A DNA stretch of 64,000 nucleotides, taken from the NCBI RefSeq assembly GCF_001029435.1, contig NZ_LDOV01000041.1:1-64000 (forward strand), read 5' to 3'. The notes under the pieces were generated by a model. It saw nothing but the letters and a program-made list of their open reading frames with translations, did not search any database and had not been told where the DNA came from. Positions 8,975 to 17,286 of the stretch are shown one piece after another. Made by a program: the position numbers and the translations under genes. The DNA comes from Photobacterium aphoticum. Lineage in GTDB: Bacteria; Pseudomonadota; Gammaproteobacteria; Enterobacterales; Vibrionaceae. The first letter of the stretch is position 1. Each line of letters starts with the position of its first letter.

Positions 8975-11071
8975 ATGCACCCTGTTATCGCAACTTATGA
9001 GGTTTCTCCCTTGCCAGATTCCGTAAAACACCCTGACACGCTCACTTCGACCACTCGCATCGCCAATGCGGTACTGGACTGGAATGAGTCAGGCACGCCT
9101 GTCTCCAATGACTTTGATGATGTCTACTTCTCAAATGCCAATGGTCTGGAAGAAACCCGCTACGTGTTCCTACAACAAAACCAGCTGCCAACCCGCTGGG
9201 AAACCTTTGACCGCCGCCGCTTTGTGATTGCCGAAACCGGCTTTGGCACCGGTCTGAACTTCCTCGCGGTGTGGCAATGGTTTAAAGCCTTCCGTGACGC
9301 TAACCCGGACGCGACGACCCAAGAGCTGCATTTCATCAGCTTTGAAAAATTCCCGGTCACCAAAGCCGATCTTATCAAAGCCCATGAGTCATGGCCTGAG
9401 CTGGCCGATGTGGCTGAGCAACTGCATGTTCACTACCCACCCGCTGTGGCAGATTGTCATCGCCTGGTACTGGAAGACGGCATGATCACGCTGGATCTGT
9501 GGTTTGGTGATATTCAGGACTGTATGCCTCAAGTATGGACCGATGAGCAAGGTATCGTCGATGCGTGGTTCCTCGATGGCTTTGCGCCAAGTAAAAACCC
9601 GGAAATGTGGAGCCAGAGCCTGTTTGATGGCATGGCTAAACTGGCGCGCACAGACTGTACCGTGGCAACCTTTACCGCAGCCGGTTTTGTCCGTCGCGGC
9701 CTGATGGATGCCGGCTTTACCATGCGCAAAGCCAAAGGATTCGGCAAAAAACGTGAAATGCTGGCCGGCCACATTGCTGAGCGTCAATACGGCAGCAACG
9801 TCAAACCGTGGTACACCCGTCTTGCCGCTAACATTGATTCTGTCGCCATCATCGGCGGTGGCGTCGGCTCTGCCACTACCGCGCTGGCACTGGCTCGCCG
9901 TGGCATTCGCACCACTCTTTACTGCGCGGATGCTCTACCTGCCGAAGGCGCATCCGGTAACCGCCAAGGCGCGGTCTACCCGCTGCTTAATGGGGCCAAC
10001 GATGCCCTATCGCGCTTCTTTGCGCCCGCGTTTGTGTTTGCCCGTCAGTTTGTCGACCAAGCCGCCGCCAACAATGAAAAAGCCGGCACGACCTTTGATT
10101 ATGACTGGTGTGGTGTCACACAGTTAGCGTGGGATGACAACGCCGCGAAAAAGCTCGGCAATATGCTGGATGGCGGTTTTCCAGACGCATTGATCCGCAG
10201 CCTGAACGTGGAAGAGACCGAGCAGGTCACAGGGGTCGAAACCGGCTTTCACAGCGTGAACTATCCACTGGGCGGCTGGTTATGTCCACAAGCCCTGACG
10301 CGCGCCTTGATCCAACAAGCACAACAAACAGGCATGCTGACGCTGCACACTGAGTGTGAAATTAAGCAAATCACACAAGACGCCGATCAGCAATGGCAAC
10401 TGACTGACCAACATGGCCGGCACACCGTTCATTCTGCTGTCGTCGTGGCAAACGGTCACCGCTTTGCTGAACTGACACAGACCCAAGCGATCCCGGCCTA
10501 TTCCGTGCGCGGCCAAGTGAGCCATATCCCGACCAATGCGGCGCTGAGCCAACTAAACACCGTGTTGTGTTACGACGGCTACCTGACACCGGTTAACGCC
10601 ACAGGCGACAGCCACTGCATTGGCGCCAGCTACCGACGTGGCAGCACAGATTTAACCTTCAGCAATGAAGAGCATGCAGACAACCAGCAGCGCCTGATCA
10701 ACTGCCTGCCAGACATTGCATGGCCAACCACGCTGGACTTCTCCGACAACAACGCCCGTGTTGGCGTGCGCTGTGCCAGCCGCGATCACCTGCCGTTTGT
10801 CGGGGATGTATGTGACTTCGACACGCTGCTTGAGCAATACGCCGACCTGAAAGAGAACCAAGACAGCGCACAACAGGTTCCGGTGTACCCAAACCTGTTT
10901 GCCATGATCGGTTTAGGATCGCGCGGTCTAAGCTCCGCCCCGTTACTGGGTGAAGTCCTGGCCTCTCAAATTTGTGGCGACCCATTACCCCTGCCAAATA
11001 GCGTACTGGAAGCTTTGCATCCGGGCCGTATGTGGGTGAGAAAGTTGGTGAAGGGGAAGAAGATCCAGTAA
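8975..11071 (+). CDS. mnmC: bifunctional tRNA mnm5s2U biosynthesis protein MnmC
   Basis: A two-domain enzyme completing 5-methylaminomethyl-2-thiouridine at the tRNA wobble position. The N-terminal half is the SAM methyltransferase (MnmC2) with ETGFGTGLNF as the SAM motif. The C-terminal half is the FAD-dependent demodification oxidase (MnmC1) with the dinucleotide motif AIIGGGVGSAT. The frame is open from an ATG at 8888, but homology to E. coli MnmC begins at ESGTPVSNDFDDVYF. I therefore favour the internal ATG at 8975 (698 aa); a TTG at 9011 with AGG upstream is also possible. It is divergent from fabB and followed by a repeat that carries its terminator. Confidence 0.93.
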   Translation: MHPVIATYEVSPLPDSVKHPDTLTSTTRIANAVLDWNESGTPVSNDFDDVYFSNANGLEETRYVFLQQNQLPTRWETFDRRRFVIAETGFGTGLNFLAVWQWFKAFRDANPDATTQELHFISFEKFPVTKADLIKAHESWPELADVAEQLHVHYPPAVADCHRLVLEDGMITLDLWFGDIQDCMPQVWTDEQGIVDAWFLDGFAPSKNPEMWSQSLFDGMAKLARTDCTVATFTAAGFVRRGLMDAGFTMRKAKGFGKKREMLAGHIAERQYGSNVKPWYTRLAANIDSVAIIGGGVGSATTALALARRGIRTTLYCADALPAEGASGNRQGAVYPLLNGANDALSRFFAPAFVFARQFVDQAAANNEKAGTTFDYDWCGVTQLAWDDNAAKKLGNMLDGGFPDALIRSLNVEETEQVTGVETGFHSVNYPLGGWLCPQALTRALIQQAQQTGMLTLHTECEIKQITQDADQQWQLTDQHGRHTVHSAVVVANGHRFAELTQTQAIPAYSVRGQVSHIPTNAALSQLNTVLCYDGYLTPVNATGDSHCIGASYRRGSTDLTFSNEEHADNQQRLINCLPDIAWPTTLDFSDNNARVGVRCASRDHLPFVGDVCDFDTLLEQYADLKENQDSAQQVPVYPNLFAMIGLGSRGLSSAPLLGEVLASQICGDPLPLPNSVLEALHPGRMWVRKLVKGKKIQ

Positions 11072-11080
11072 AAAGCAGTT

Positions 11081-11222
11081 TGCGAGGGACGAGTCAGCGA
11101 GTATCAAAGAAAAGCAGGAAAGATCGGGATTAAAAGCGGTCCTTGGCCCTAAGGTCCTATGGAAAAGCAAGTGTGATCGCGCTTGCTTTTTTCATGTAGG
11201 GGAGGAATTCTACCTGCAGGTC
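11081..11222 (+). repeat. dispersed intergenic repeat with embedded terminator, copy 2
   Basis: The core 11145-11219 (GGCCC to CTGCAG) is an inverted copy of 85-158. The preceding 60 bases are also recognisably related (GAGGGACGAG, AAAGCGG). It directly follows mnmC and holds that gene's terminator, as copy 1 does for fimV. Confidence 0.8.
11163..11192 (+). terminator. Rho-independent terminator of mnmC
   Basis: AAAAGCAAG pairs with CTTGCTTTT across a ten-base loop, and six T follow. It lies 91 bases after the mnmC stop, inside repeat copy 2. Confidence 0.75.
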
Positions 11223-11346
11223 CACTGAACCCTTTTGATTTTGCTCTCACTCAGCGCGAAGCATGCCCGTCCCTAGAAACTCGTCCCTTTTATTGTAGTG
11301 GTCAACGAAAATTGGCCACTGTTTTAGAGCAATTCCAGAATAACCG

Positions 11347-12213
11347 TTATGACTCATTTGGCGTCAATCCACCATTGTAGTCATGTGGTCTGGTATCACT
11401 GTAATAGCCGATTATGTAATCGATAATCAACTGCTTTGCTTGTTGCAAACAACGGTAGCCTGTTGCCGGGATCCATTCCCGGCTTCAATGATCTGAAGAA
11501 TCTTTCCATTGGGCTATTATCCCAACAATTTCCCCTACGACTCATGCTTTGGGTCATCTGACATCGCCAAAGACACTGCCTAAATTGTAGGCTTGTATAG
11601 TGGCTGCCTTGATCAGAATGAAACATGATTCCTTCCGGTCTGCCTCGGCTCTCGTATGCCATCATTAGAGCTTTACTCGTTAGCCTACTATCCGGTGATA
11701 GTGACATGGCCCAACCAACCGGTTTCCTAGCAAATAAGTCCAAAACAACGGCTAAATAAGCCCAACGAGAACCGGTCCAAACGTAGGTAACATCACCACA
11801 CCAAACCTGATTCGGCTCCGTCACCGCAAACTGGCGATTAAGTAAGTTAGGAATATCAGGACGTTCCTTGTTTGCCGCTTTGTAGCGATGCTGAGGAAGC
11901 TGACAGCTTACTAAACCAAGCTATTTCATGTACTTACCAGCGAGATGACGACTAAGCTTGTGCCCCCGATTCGTTGCGATTTGAGCAATCGTTCGGGCTC
12001 CTGCTGATTGGTTGCTTTCACGATAGATCGACTTGATCTCGCATTCCAATTTCAGTTGTTCAGGCTTGATAGCAGTATCTCGGTTAGCCCAACTTCTGTA
12101 GCTACTGCGATGAACTCTGAAAAGGCGGCATAGATAGCTCACTGCATAGCTCTGCTTGAGTTTCTCGATTAACGAGAATTGTTCAGGGAGTCGGACATCA
12201 AGAGAGCGGTAGC
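11347..12213 (-). pseudogene. IS3-family transposase OrfB (two lesions)
   Basis: An rve/DDE integrase with GDVTYVW, HSDQGSHYTS and the downstream E in WDNSPMERFF, which together give the D,D,E set. The frame is interrupted by an in-frame amber TAG at 11921-11923 after LAGKYMK; homology resumes at once with LGLVSCQLPQHR. A second lesion is an extra G in the CCGGGAATGG stretch near 11478-11487. It diverts the C-terminus to an out-of-frame end at 11396. Removing it restores EWIPATGYR through YNGGLTPNES and a stop at 11347. Expression would also require -1 frameshifting from orfA. Confidence 0.88.
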
Positions 12214-12480
12214 CTTTTTTAGTACTTCCTTGTCCATCTTGAGCTGTTCGATCTCCTTTTTGAGTTTGGCTATCTCTCTTTGCTCATCAGTGATGGGTTG
12301 AGCTTGAACGGGTTTACCATCCTGCTCGAGTTGAACCTGACGAACCCACTTACCAAGAGTGGAAAAACCAATCCCAAGGGCTTCTGCAACATCAGCAACT
12401 GAGCGTCCCTGAGTAATAACCATCTGAACACCTTCTAGTTTGAACTCGGCGCTAAAGCGGCGTCGTGAATTATTTATCAT
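12169..12480 (-). CDS. IS3-family transposase OrfA
   Basis: A 103-aa DNA-binding half of the transposase. The helix-turn-helix covers about residues 8-50 (RRRFSAEFKLEGVQ, then ADVAEALGIGFSTLGKWVRQ), and the following leucine-zipper-like coiled coil has IAKLKKEIEQLK. It appears intact. Near its 3' end the minus strand reads AAAAAAG, in the frame A-AAA-AAG, where ribosomes would shift -1 to make the OrfAB fusion. Confidence 0.9.
   Translation of the reverse strand: MINNSRRRFSAEFKLEGVQMVITQGRSVADVAEALGIGFSTLGKWVRQVQLEQDGKPVQAQPITDEQREIAKLKKEIEQLKMDKEVLKKATALLMSDSLNNSR
12214..12220 (-). promoter_or_regulatory. A6G programmed -1 frameshift site of the IS
   Basis: The heptamer A AAA AAG is in the correct zero frame of orfA. 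After a -1 slip the reading continues GYRSLDVRLPEQFSLIEK into the orfB frame, a typical IS3-family fusion joint. Confidence 0.8.
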
Positions 12481-12552
12481 TTTTTCACCTGTAGTAATGC
12501 GAGGTGATCATATCACCTCTTATCAGGTGGCCAAATTCAATGTACCACTACA

Positions 12553-12640
12553 TATCCATTAGAACCTCAGGGCCATAGACCCGCCTCTGCTCTTCCGCTC
12601 TACTCGGAACTAGGATCTCGAAACTCGTCCCTGCTATTCC
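12553..12640 (-). repeat. dispersed intergenic repeat, half copy 3 next to the IS
   Basis: AGAACCTCAGGGCCATAG and the following block up to GGAACTAGGATCTCG match copy 1 (141-235). The terminator half is missing because the IS lies at that point. It also marks the 3' side of the small lipoprotein gene that ends at 12641. Confidence 0.75.
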
Positions 12641-12991
12641 CTACTCCACCGCCACTGTCACGGGTGGCGCTGGATCATCACCGCCGCCACTGTCTGACAC
12701 GGCAACCCCAATCACAACCGCAGCGACACCGACGGCTACTACTGTTGCCGTGATACCCCCCGCAGAAGCAGCCAAGGCGCTATTGATACCGGCAGCACTG
12801 CCCGTCTGTTCTGTTGCTGATTTTGCGGTTGTCGCGGTGCTATTGGCCGTAGAGGTATTGCTTGATGTGGTTTGTGCACTGCTTTGTGCTGTCGATGTGG
12901 CGCTTTGGTTCGCTTGACGGGTGGCAGGCTCTGACGCACAGGCAGACAAACTCATCCCCATCAACGCCAATGCTATTACGGATTGTTTCAT
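12641..12991 (-). CDS. YjbE-like small Ser/Thr/Ala-rich lipoprotein
   Basis: A protein of 116 aa whose signal peptide ends in a lipobox (LSAC, Cys at about 18). A Ser/Thr/Gln/Ala low-complexity stretch follows, then a Gly/Ala/Val hydrophobic segment (AGGITATVVAVGVAAVVIG) and an Asp/Gly/Pro tail. That AGGITAT core is shared with the YjbE homologue at 47108. E. coli YjbE is the first product of an exopolysaccharide operon and its role is unknown. The start is placed at the last of three clustered codons (GTG-ATG-ATG), six bases after a GGGGGA site. It is divergent from the left capsule operon. Confidence 0.7.
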   Translation of the reverse strand: MKQSVIALALMGMSLSACASEPATRQANQSATSTAQSSAQTTSSNTSTANSTATTAKSATEQTGSAAGINSALAASAGGITATVVAVGVAAVVIGVAVSDSGGGDDPAPPVTVAVE

Positions 12992-13504
12992 CATCACTCC
13001 CCCAAACTTACAGCAGTATCTTTATTGATATGATTGTAAGTATAGATGCGAACATCAAATATGTTAGCAAAATCACACTGCATCGAAGACAACATACAAT
13101 TGTTTCACCACCTTACCGAAAAACAAGAATATAACTTAAAAATCAATCAGATAAGAACATTAACCACACAACATTGATGGATTGCATCACATAAAAGGAA
13201 GGTACAGAGGAATGTATGTTCAAAAAAAAACAATCTCATTAAAACAAAATGGACGAAAATCAAATTGATAAGAAAATATATGAAATAAATATATTCATTA
13301 ATTTGCTATCACTCGAAAAAAGAAACAAAAAACGATGATAGATTTGCCAATAAAAAATAAAAAACAATCTATTTATACCTAAATCAACGCCATTTTCCCC
13401 CTTATTATCCATTGTGTTATTAATAGCCTCATAGCAAACCACTCAGTAATCTCCCCCTGACTTCTCTCTGCATAATTTTTGTGTAAAATAACTCATCGAT
13501 AGTT

Positions 13505-13535
13505 TTGATATTAAATACAAAACTATCATTATACT
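13505..13535 (+). promoter_or_regulatory. candidate sigma70 promoter for wza
   Basis: A TTGATA box (13505-13510) and TATACT (13530-13535) are 19 bases apart, which is longer than ideal. The same TATACT appears upstream of the ops element of the right operon. This is a guess from motif shape only. Confidence 0.3.
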
Positions 13536-13638
13536 TAATTCACATTCACAGAAAGTCTATTCGTATTATTGCAATACGAGATTGCTAATATTGTTGGTAA
13601 ATAAACCTTCAAACAAAAAAATCAATAACTTATGGATA

Positions 13639-13668
13639 TTGGGGCTGTCACCCAAGGGCGGTAGCATG
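13639..13668 (+). promoter_or_regulatory. ops (JUMPstart) element with upstream hairpin, left operon
   Basis: GGCGGTAGCATG at 13657-13668 differs by one base from the E. coli ops consensus GGCGGTAGCGTG, where RfaH is recruited to paused RNA polymerase. One base upstream ends a hairpin with stem TTGGG/CCCAA (13639-13655). The same hairpin and spacing are found at the right operon. It lies 97 bases before the wza start, inside the expected leader RNA. Confidence 0.85.
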
Positions 13669-13765
13669 GCTTTTTGTTTATCATCAATGACATAGCAATA
13701 TCACATATTCAAACACTGATGCCTCGTACTATTTCGCCCCTTAACCTAATAGAAAGTTGAACATT

Positions 13766-14908
13766 ATGAACTTCAATAAAAAACCACTCTTGATATCCAT
13801 CATATCTGTACTCCTTGCTGGCTGTACTGTACCTGGTTCACATCTAAGTGTTGATAATGAAAATGCTACCGTTAAGGGCGATACAACCACTAATGAGACA
13901 TCTAACAAAATTAACGTTTATCCGTTAACGGCCCAAGCAGTCAATAAATTCAAATCTCCTGCTGTCATTTCAAAAAGCAATCCCGCTTTAGATGCTGAAT
14001 TATCTCGATATCAATACCGTATTGGCCCAGGGGATATTTTGAATATTACCATTTGGGATCATCCGGAATTAACCATTCCAGCCGGTTCATACAGAAGTTC
14101 AGAAGAAGCCGGTAACTGGGTACATGCCGATGGCAGTATTTTCTACCCTTATATCGGATTGGTGTATGTCAAAGGAAAAACCGTTTCTGAAGTCCGCCAT
14201 ATTATTGCGAAGCGTCTCGCAGCCTATATTGAAAGCCCACAAGTCGACGTCAGTGTCGCCGCGTTCCGATCGCAAAAAACGTATATTACAGGTGAGATTA
14301 ACAAACCGGGACAACAACCCATCACCAATGTTCCCCTCACTCTATTGGACGCCATTAACTTAGCCGGAGGCTTAGGCAACGAAGCGGATTGGCGCAACGT
14401 CACACTAACCCGTAACGGCAAAGAAGAAACACTTTCTCTTTACGCACTGATGCAACGAGGCGATTTAACCCAAAATCGTCTGTTACGCTCTGGTGATATT
14501 GTTCACGTACCACGTAATGATGCGCAAAAAGTCTTTGTAATGGGAGAAGTCAATGAGCCCAAACTGTTGAAGATTGACCGTGCCGGGATGAGCTTAACCG
14601 AAGCCCTCAGCAATGTCGGCGGCATTAATGAACTATCTGCTGATGCGACTGGTGTCTTTGTGATCAGAAGTACCGGTGATGATCCTATCGCCAATGCCAG
14701 CCACATCATTGCCGATGTATATCAACTCAATATCAAGGATGCCTCTGCGCTGGTCATTGGCACAGAGTTTGAGTTACAGCCTTATGACATTGTCTATGTC
14801 ACCGCCGCCCCGATTACCCGTTGGAACCGTGTCGTTACCCAGCTACTCCCAACCATCAGCGGCTTCAATGAACTCACCGAAGGTGTACTTCGTGTAAGAG
14901 ACTGGTAA
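13766..14908 (+). CDS. wza: outer-membrane polysaccharide export lipoprotein Wza (left operon)
   Basis: A protein of 380 aa. Wza octamers form the outer-membrane channel for capsule export and contact the Wzc kinase in the periplasm. A lipoprotein signal ends in LAGC (Cys about 19). The polysaccharide export (PES) domain begins at YRIGPGDILNITIWDHPEL, followed by SLBB-type repeats (YITGEINKPGQQPI; VFVMGEVNEPKLLKI). A C-terminal amphipathic helix (WNRVVTQLLPTISGFNEL) would form the barrel. A TTG three codons upstream is in frame, but the ATG at 13766 follows GAAAG by nine bases. It is paralogous to 45070-46296, which has a longer loop before the last domain. Confidence 0.92.
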   Translation: MNFNKKPLLISIISVLLAGCTVPGSHLSVDNENATVKGDTTTNETSNKINVYPLTAQAVNKFKSPAVISKSNPALDAELSRYQYRIGPGDILNITIWDHPELTIPAGSYRSSEEAGNWVHADGSIFYPYIGLVYVKGKTVSEVRHIIAKRLAAYIESPQVDVSVAAFRSQKTYITGEINKPGQQPITNVPLTLLDAINLAGGLGNEADWRNVTLTRNGKEETLSLYALMQRGDLTQNRLLRSGDIVHVPRNDAQKVFVMGEVNEPKLLKIDRAGMSLTEALSNVGGINELSADATGVFVIRSTGDDPIANASHIIADVYQLNIKDASALVIGTEFELQPYDIVYVTAAPITRWNRVVTQLLPTISGFNELTEGVLRVRDW

Positions 14909-14980
14909 TCGGCTTACCCATCATTCACAACCTATGGCACAAACCTCACCTTTTCTCCACATGCATGTTTGGAATGGATA

Positions 14981-17146
14981 ATGAGCATCACGCAAAATAC
15001 AACCGTTAAACCCGTGGAATCCGATGAAATTGATATCGGAAAATTGTTTGGTATTCTCATCGATAGTCGCTGGAGCATCATCTTTATTACCGCTCTATTT
15101 GCGCTCTGTGGCATTGCCTACGCACTATTGTCGACGCCTGTATATAAGGCGGATGCGCTTATCCAAGTTGAACAAAAAAGCTCAGGCATGACAGCCTTAG
15201 GAGATATGGGGGAGTTGTTTGCCAGTGAGTCATCTGCGACCACGGAAATTGAAATTATTCGTTCACGTATGATTCTGGGCAAAACAGTAGAAGAGTTGAA
15301 CCTGACGACCTTTGTGATCCCAGAATACACGCCCGTTATTGGCAAAGGGCTCGCACGTCTGAAAAAACAAAGCATTCATGTTTCCATCCCTCGCTTTGAA
15401 ATTCCAGACAATACCGCTGAACCCACTTTTACCCTTGTCATCAATGATGCAAAAGCCGGGACCTACACATTACTGGATCAACAAGAGCAACCTATTTTAG
15501 ACGGCGTGACCGGTGAATTAACAAAAGCGAAAGACTTTACCCTGTTAATCACATCCATTCAGGCAATCGATGGTAGCCGTTTTACCATTCAAAAACATAA
15601 ACCCTTAGATGCAATTCAGACATTACAACAAAACCTGTCGATTGCGGAACGCGGTAAACAAACCGGTATCTTGAAACTGTCTTACACAGGTGAAGATCGA
15701 CAAGCGATAGAAGCAATATTGAATGACATTAGCCATAACTACTTCATGCAAAATGTCGCACGCAATTCCGCAGAAGCAGAAAACAGCCTGACGTTCTTAC
15801 GTACTCACCTACCCGACATTAAAACAGAACTGACTAAATCTGAAGATTTGCTCAATCAATTCCGCCAGCAAAATGAATCTATCGACTTAGGGTTAGAAGC
15901 TAAATCCACCCTCGATGTCATGGTGAATATTGAAGCACAACTCAATGAACTGACGTTTAAAGAAAGTGAAATCTCGCAGCGCTTTACCAAAGAACACCCC
16001 ACCTATGTGGCCCTGTTGGACAAACGCCGCACGCTAATGAGTGAGCGGGATCGCTTAAACAAACAAATTCAAAAACTGCCGAAAACCCAACGCGAAGTAT
16101 TGCGCCTGACTCGCGATGTGGAAGTGAACCAACAAATTTACGTACAATTACTGAACAAAGTTCAAGAGCTCAATATTGTGAAAGCCAGCACCGTCGGCAA
16201 TGTGCGTATTCTGGATACGGCACAGTCTTACAGTATTGCGGTAAAACCCAAGAAATCACTGATCGTTATTCTTGCTACCGTACTCGGTAGCATGTTCGCT
16301 ATCGCCATCACATTCATCCGCAATGCTTTCCAGCGGGGTGTAGAAAGCCCAGATCAAATCGAAGCGCTAGGGCTGCCAGTATATGCGAGTATTCCTATGT
16401 CTGACTGGCAGGCAGAGCTTGAGAAAAAACAGCGCAGGAATAAAGCCATAAAGATAGAAGATCGATTACTGGCTTTGTCTAACCCAGCCGATCTCTCGGT
16501 CGAGGCGCTTCGCAGCCTACGAACCAGCCTGCACTTTGCCATGATGGAAGCGAAAAACAATATTCTAATGATTTCTGGTCCCAGCCCTGGCATCGGTAAA
16601 TCTTTTGTCTCTGCCAATATGGCTGCCGTTATTGCCAAATCAGACCAACGGGTATTGCTGATTGATGCCGACATGCGAAAAGGCCGGATGGAAGTACAAA
16701 TGAACTTGGATGCAAAACCCGGCCTGTCTACCTATTTAAGTGGGCAAATTGGCCTGAAAGAAATCATTAAACAACCAGGCATTGAAGGGCTGGACTTTAT
16801 AAGTCGAGGCATCGTGCCCCCTAACCCGTCAGAACTACTAATGCACCCACGGTTTAAGGCCTTATTAGAATGGGCGTCAGAAAATTATGACATTGTCGTC
16901 ATCGATACACCGCCAATTCTAGCTGTCACCGATGCCGCTATTGTGGGCTCGCATGCAGGTACGTCCCTACTTGTAGGCCGCTTTGGACAAAGTGCATTAA
17001 AAGAAATTGAAATCACCAAGCAACGTTTTGAACAAAATGGTGTTCAGGTAAAAGGCTTTATTTTGAATGCCGTAGTCCGCAAAGCCAGTAACTATTATGG
17101 TGGTAACTATGGTTATTACAACTATAGCTACACCTCCAGCAGTTAA
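14981..17146 (+). CDS. wzc: tyrosine-protein kinase / chain-length regulator Wzc (left operon)
   Basis: An inner-membrane co-polymerase with autokinase, 721 aa. A Wzz domain lies between two membrane helices (about 31-51 and 425-447), with a long periplasmic coiled-coil part. The cytoplasmic BY-kinase domain has Walker A GPSPGIGKSF (about 535), Walker A' LLIDADMRKG and Walker B VVIDTPPIL. The last 20 residues hold a tyrosine cluster (NYYGGNYGYYNYSY) that is the autophosphorylation tail. The ATG at 14981 follows GGA at good spacing and matches the paralogue's start. Both wzc copies follow wza directly with no wzb between; the only Wzb seen is at 54979. Confidence 0.94.
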   Translation: MSITQNTTVKPVESDEIDIGKLFGILIDSRWSIIFITALFALCGIAYALLSTPVYKADALIQVEQKSSGMTALGDMGELFASESSATTEIEIIRSRMILGKTVEELNLTTFVIPEYTPVIGKGLARLKKQSIHVSIPRFEIPDNTAEPTFTLVINDAKAGTYTLLDQQEQPILDGVTGELTKAKDFTLLITSIQAIDGSRFTIQKHKPLDAIQTLQQNLSIAERGKQTGILKLSYTGEDRQAIEAILNDISHNYFMQNVARNSAEAENSLTFLRTHLPDIKTELTKSEDLLNQFRQQNESIDLGLEAKSTLDVMVNIEAQLNELTFKESEISQRFTKEHPTYVALLDKRRTLMSERDRLNKQIQKLPKTQREVLRLTRDVEVNQQIYVQLLNKVQELNIVKASTVGNVRILDTAQSYSIAVKPKKSLIVILATVLGSMFAIAITFIRNAFQRGVESPDQIEALGLPVYASIPMSDWQAELEKKQRRNKAIKIEDRLLALSNPADLSVEALRSLRTSLHFAMMEAKNNILMISGPSPGIGKSFVSANMAAVIAKSDQRVLLIDADMRKGRMEVQMNLDAKPGLSTYLSGQIGLKEIIKQPGIEGLDFISRGIVPPNPSELLMHPRFKALLEWASENYDIVVIDTPPILAVTDAAIVGSHAGTSLLVGRFGQSALKEIEITKQRFEQNGVQVKGFILNAVVRKASNYYGGNYGYYNYSYTSSS

Positions 17147-17181
17147 CCATTCAGCTTAAATACTTCTACTTTAGTTTTCTT

Positions 17182-17217
17182 ATGCCCCACTACGTTAATG
17201 AATTAGTGCGGCATTTT
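17182..17217 (+). terminator. terminator-like hairpin between wzc and wecB
   Basis: ATGCC-C-CACTA pairs with TAGTG-C-GGCAT, with one C-C mismatch and an 11-base loop, and is followed by TTTTA. It sits 36 bases after wzc and 70 before wecB, inside the operon. It could be an attenuator overcome by RfaH-modified polymerase. Confidence 0.55.
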
Positions 17218-17286
17218 ATGGTTATCACCACATTGCCCATACATAAAGATATGGCACCAAACCGATAAAGTTAACGGAATACAATC

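Larger units (their letters stand above)
11294..12552 (-). mobile_element. decayed IS3-family insertion sequence
   Basis: The element is 1259 bp. Its imperfect terminal inverted repeats start TGTAGTGGT and share TGGCCAC about 20 bases in. It is bracketed by a 3-bp direct duplication, TAT, at 11291-11293 and 12553-12555. It holds orfA and a broken orfB on the minus strand, with an A6G slippery heptamer between them, as is usual for this family. It is inserted in a copy of the dispersed repeat between mnmC and the capsule region. The ends are intact but orfB is inactivated twice, so it cannot move by itself. Confidence 0.92.
12992..13765. promoter_or_regulatory. leader and promoter region of the left capsule operon
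   Basis: An AT-rich gap of about 770 bases between the divergent yjbE-like gene and wza. It holds no credible gene. Visible elements are a candidate promoter near 13505-13535, a small hairpin (TCGTATT/AATACGA, 13561-13579), and the ops element with its adjoining hairpin at 13639-13668. Confidence 0.65.

Noticed and set aside
13260..13442. 60-codon minus-strand frame in the left capsule leader
   Set aside because: AT-rich chance frame without ribosome site, opposite the operon leader.
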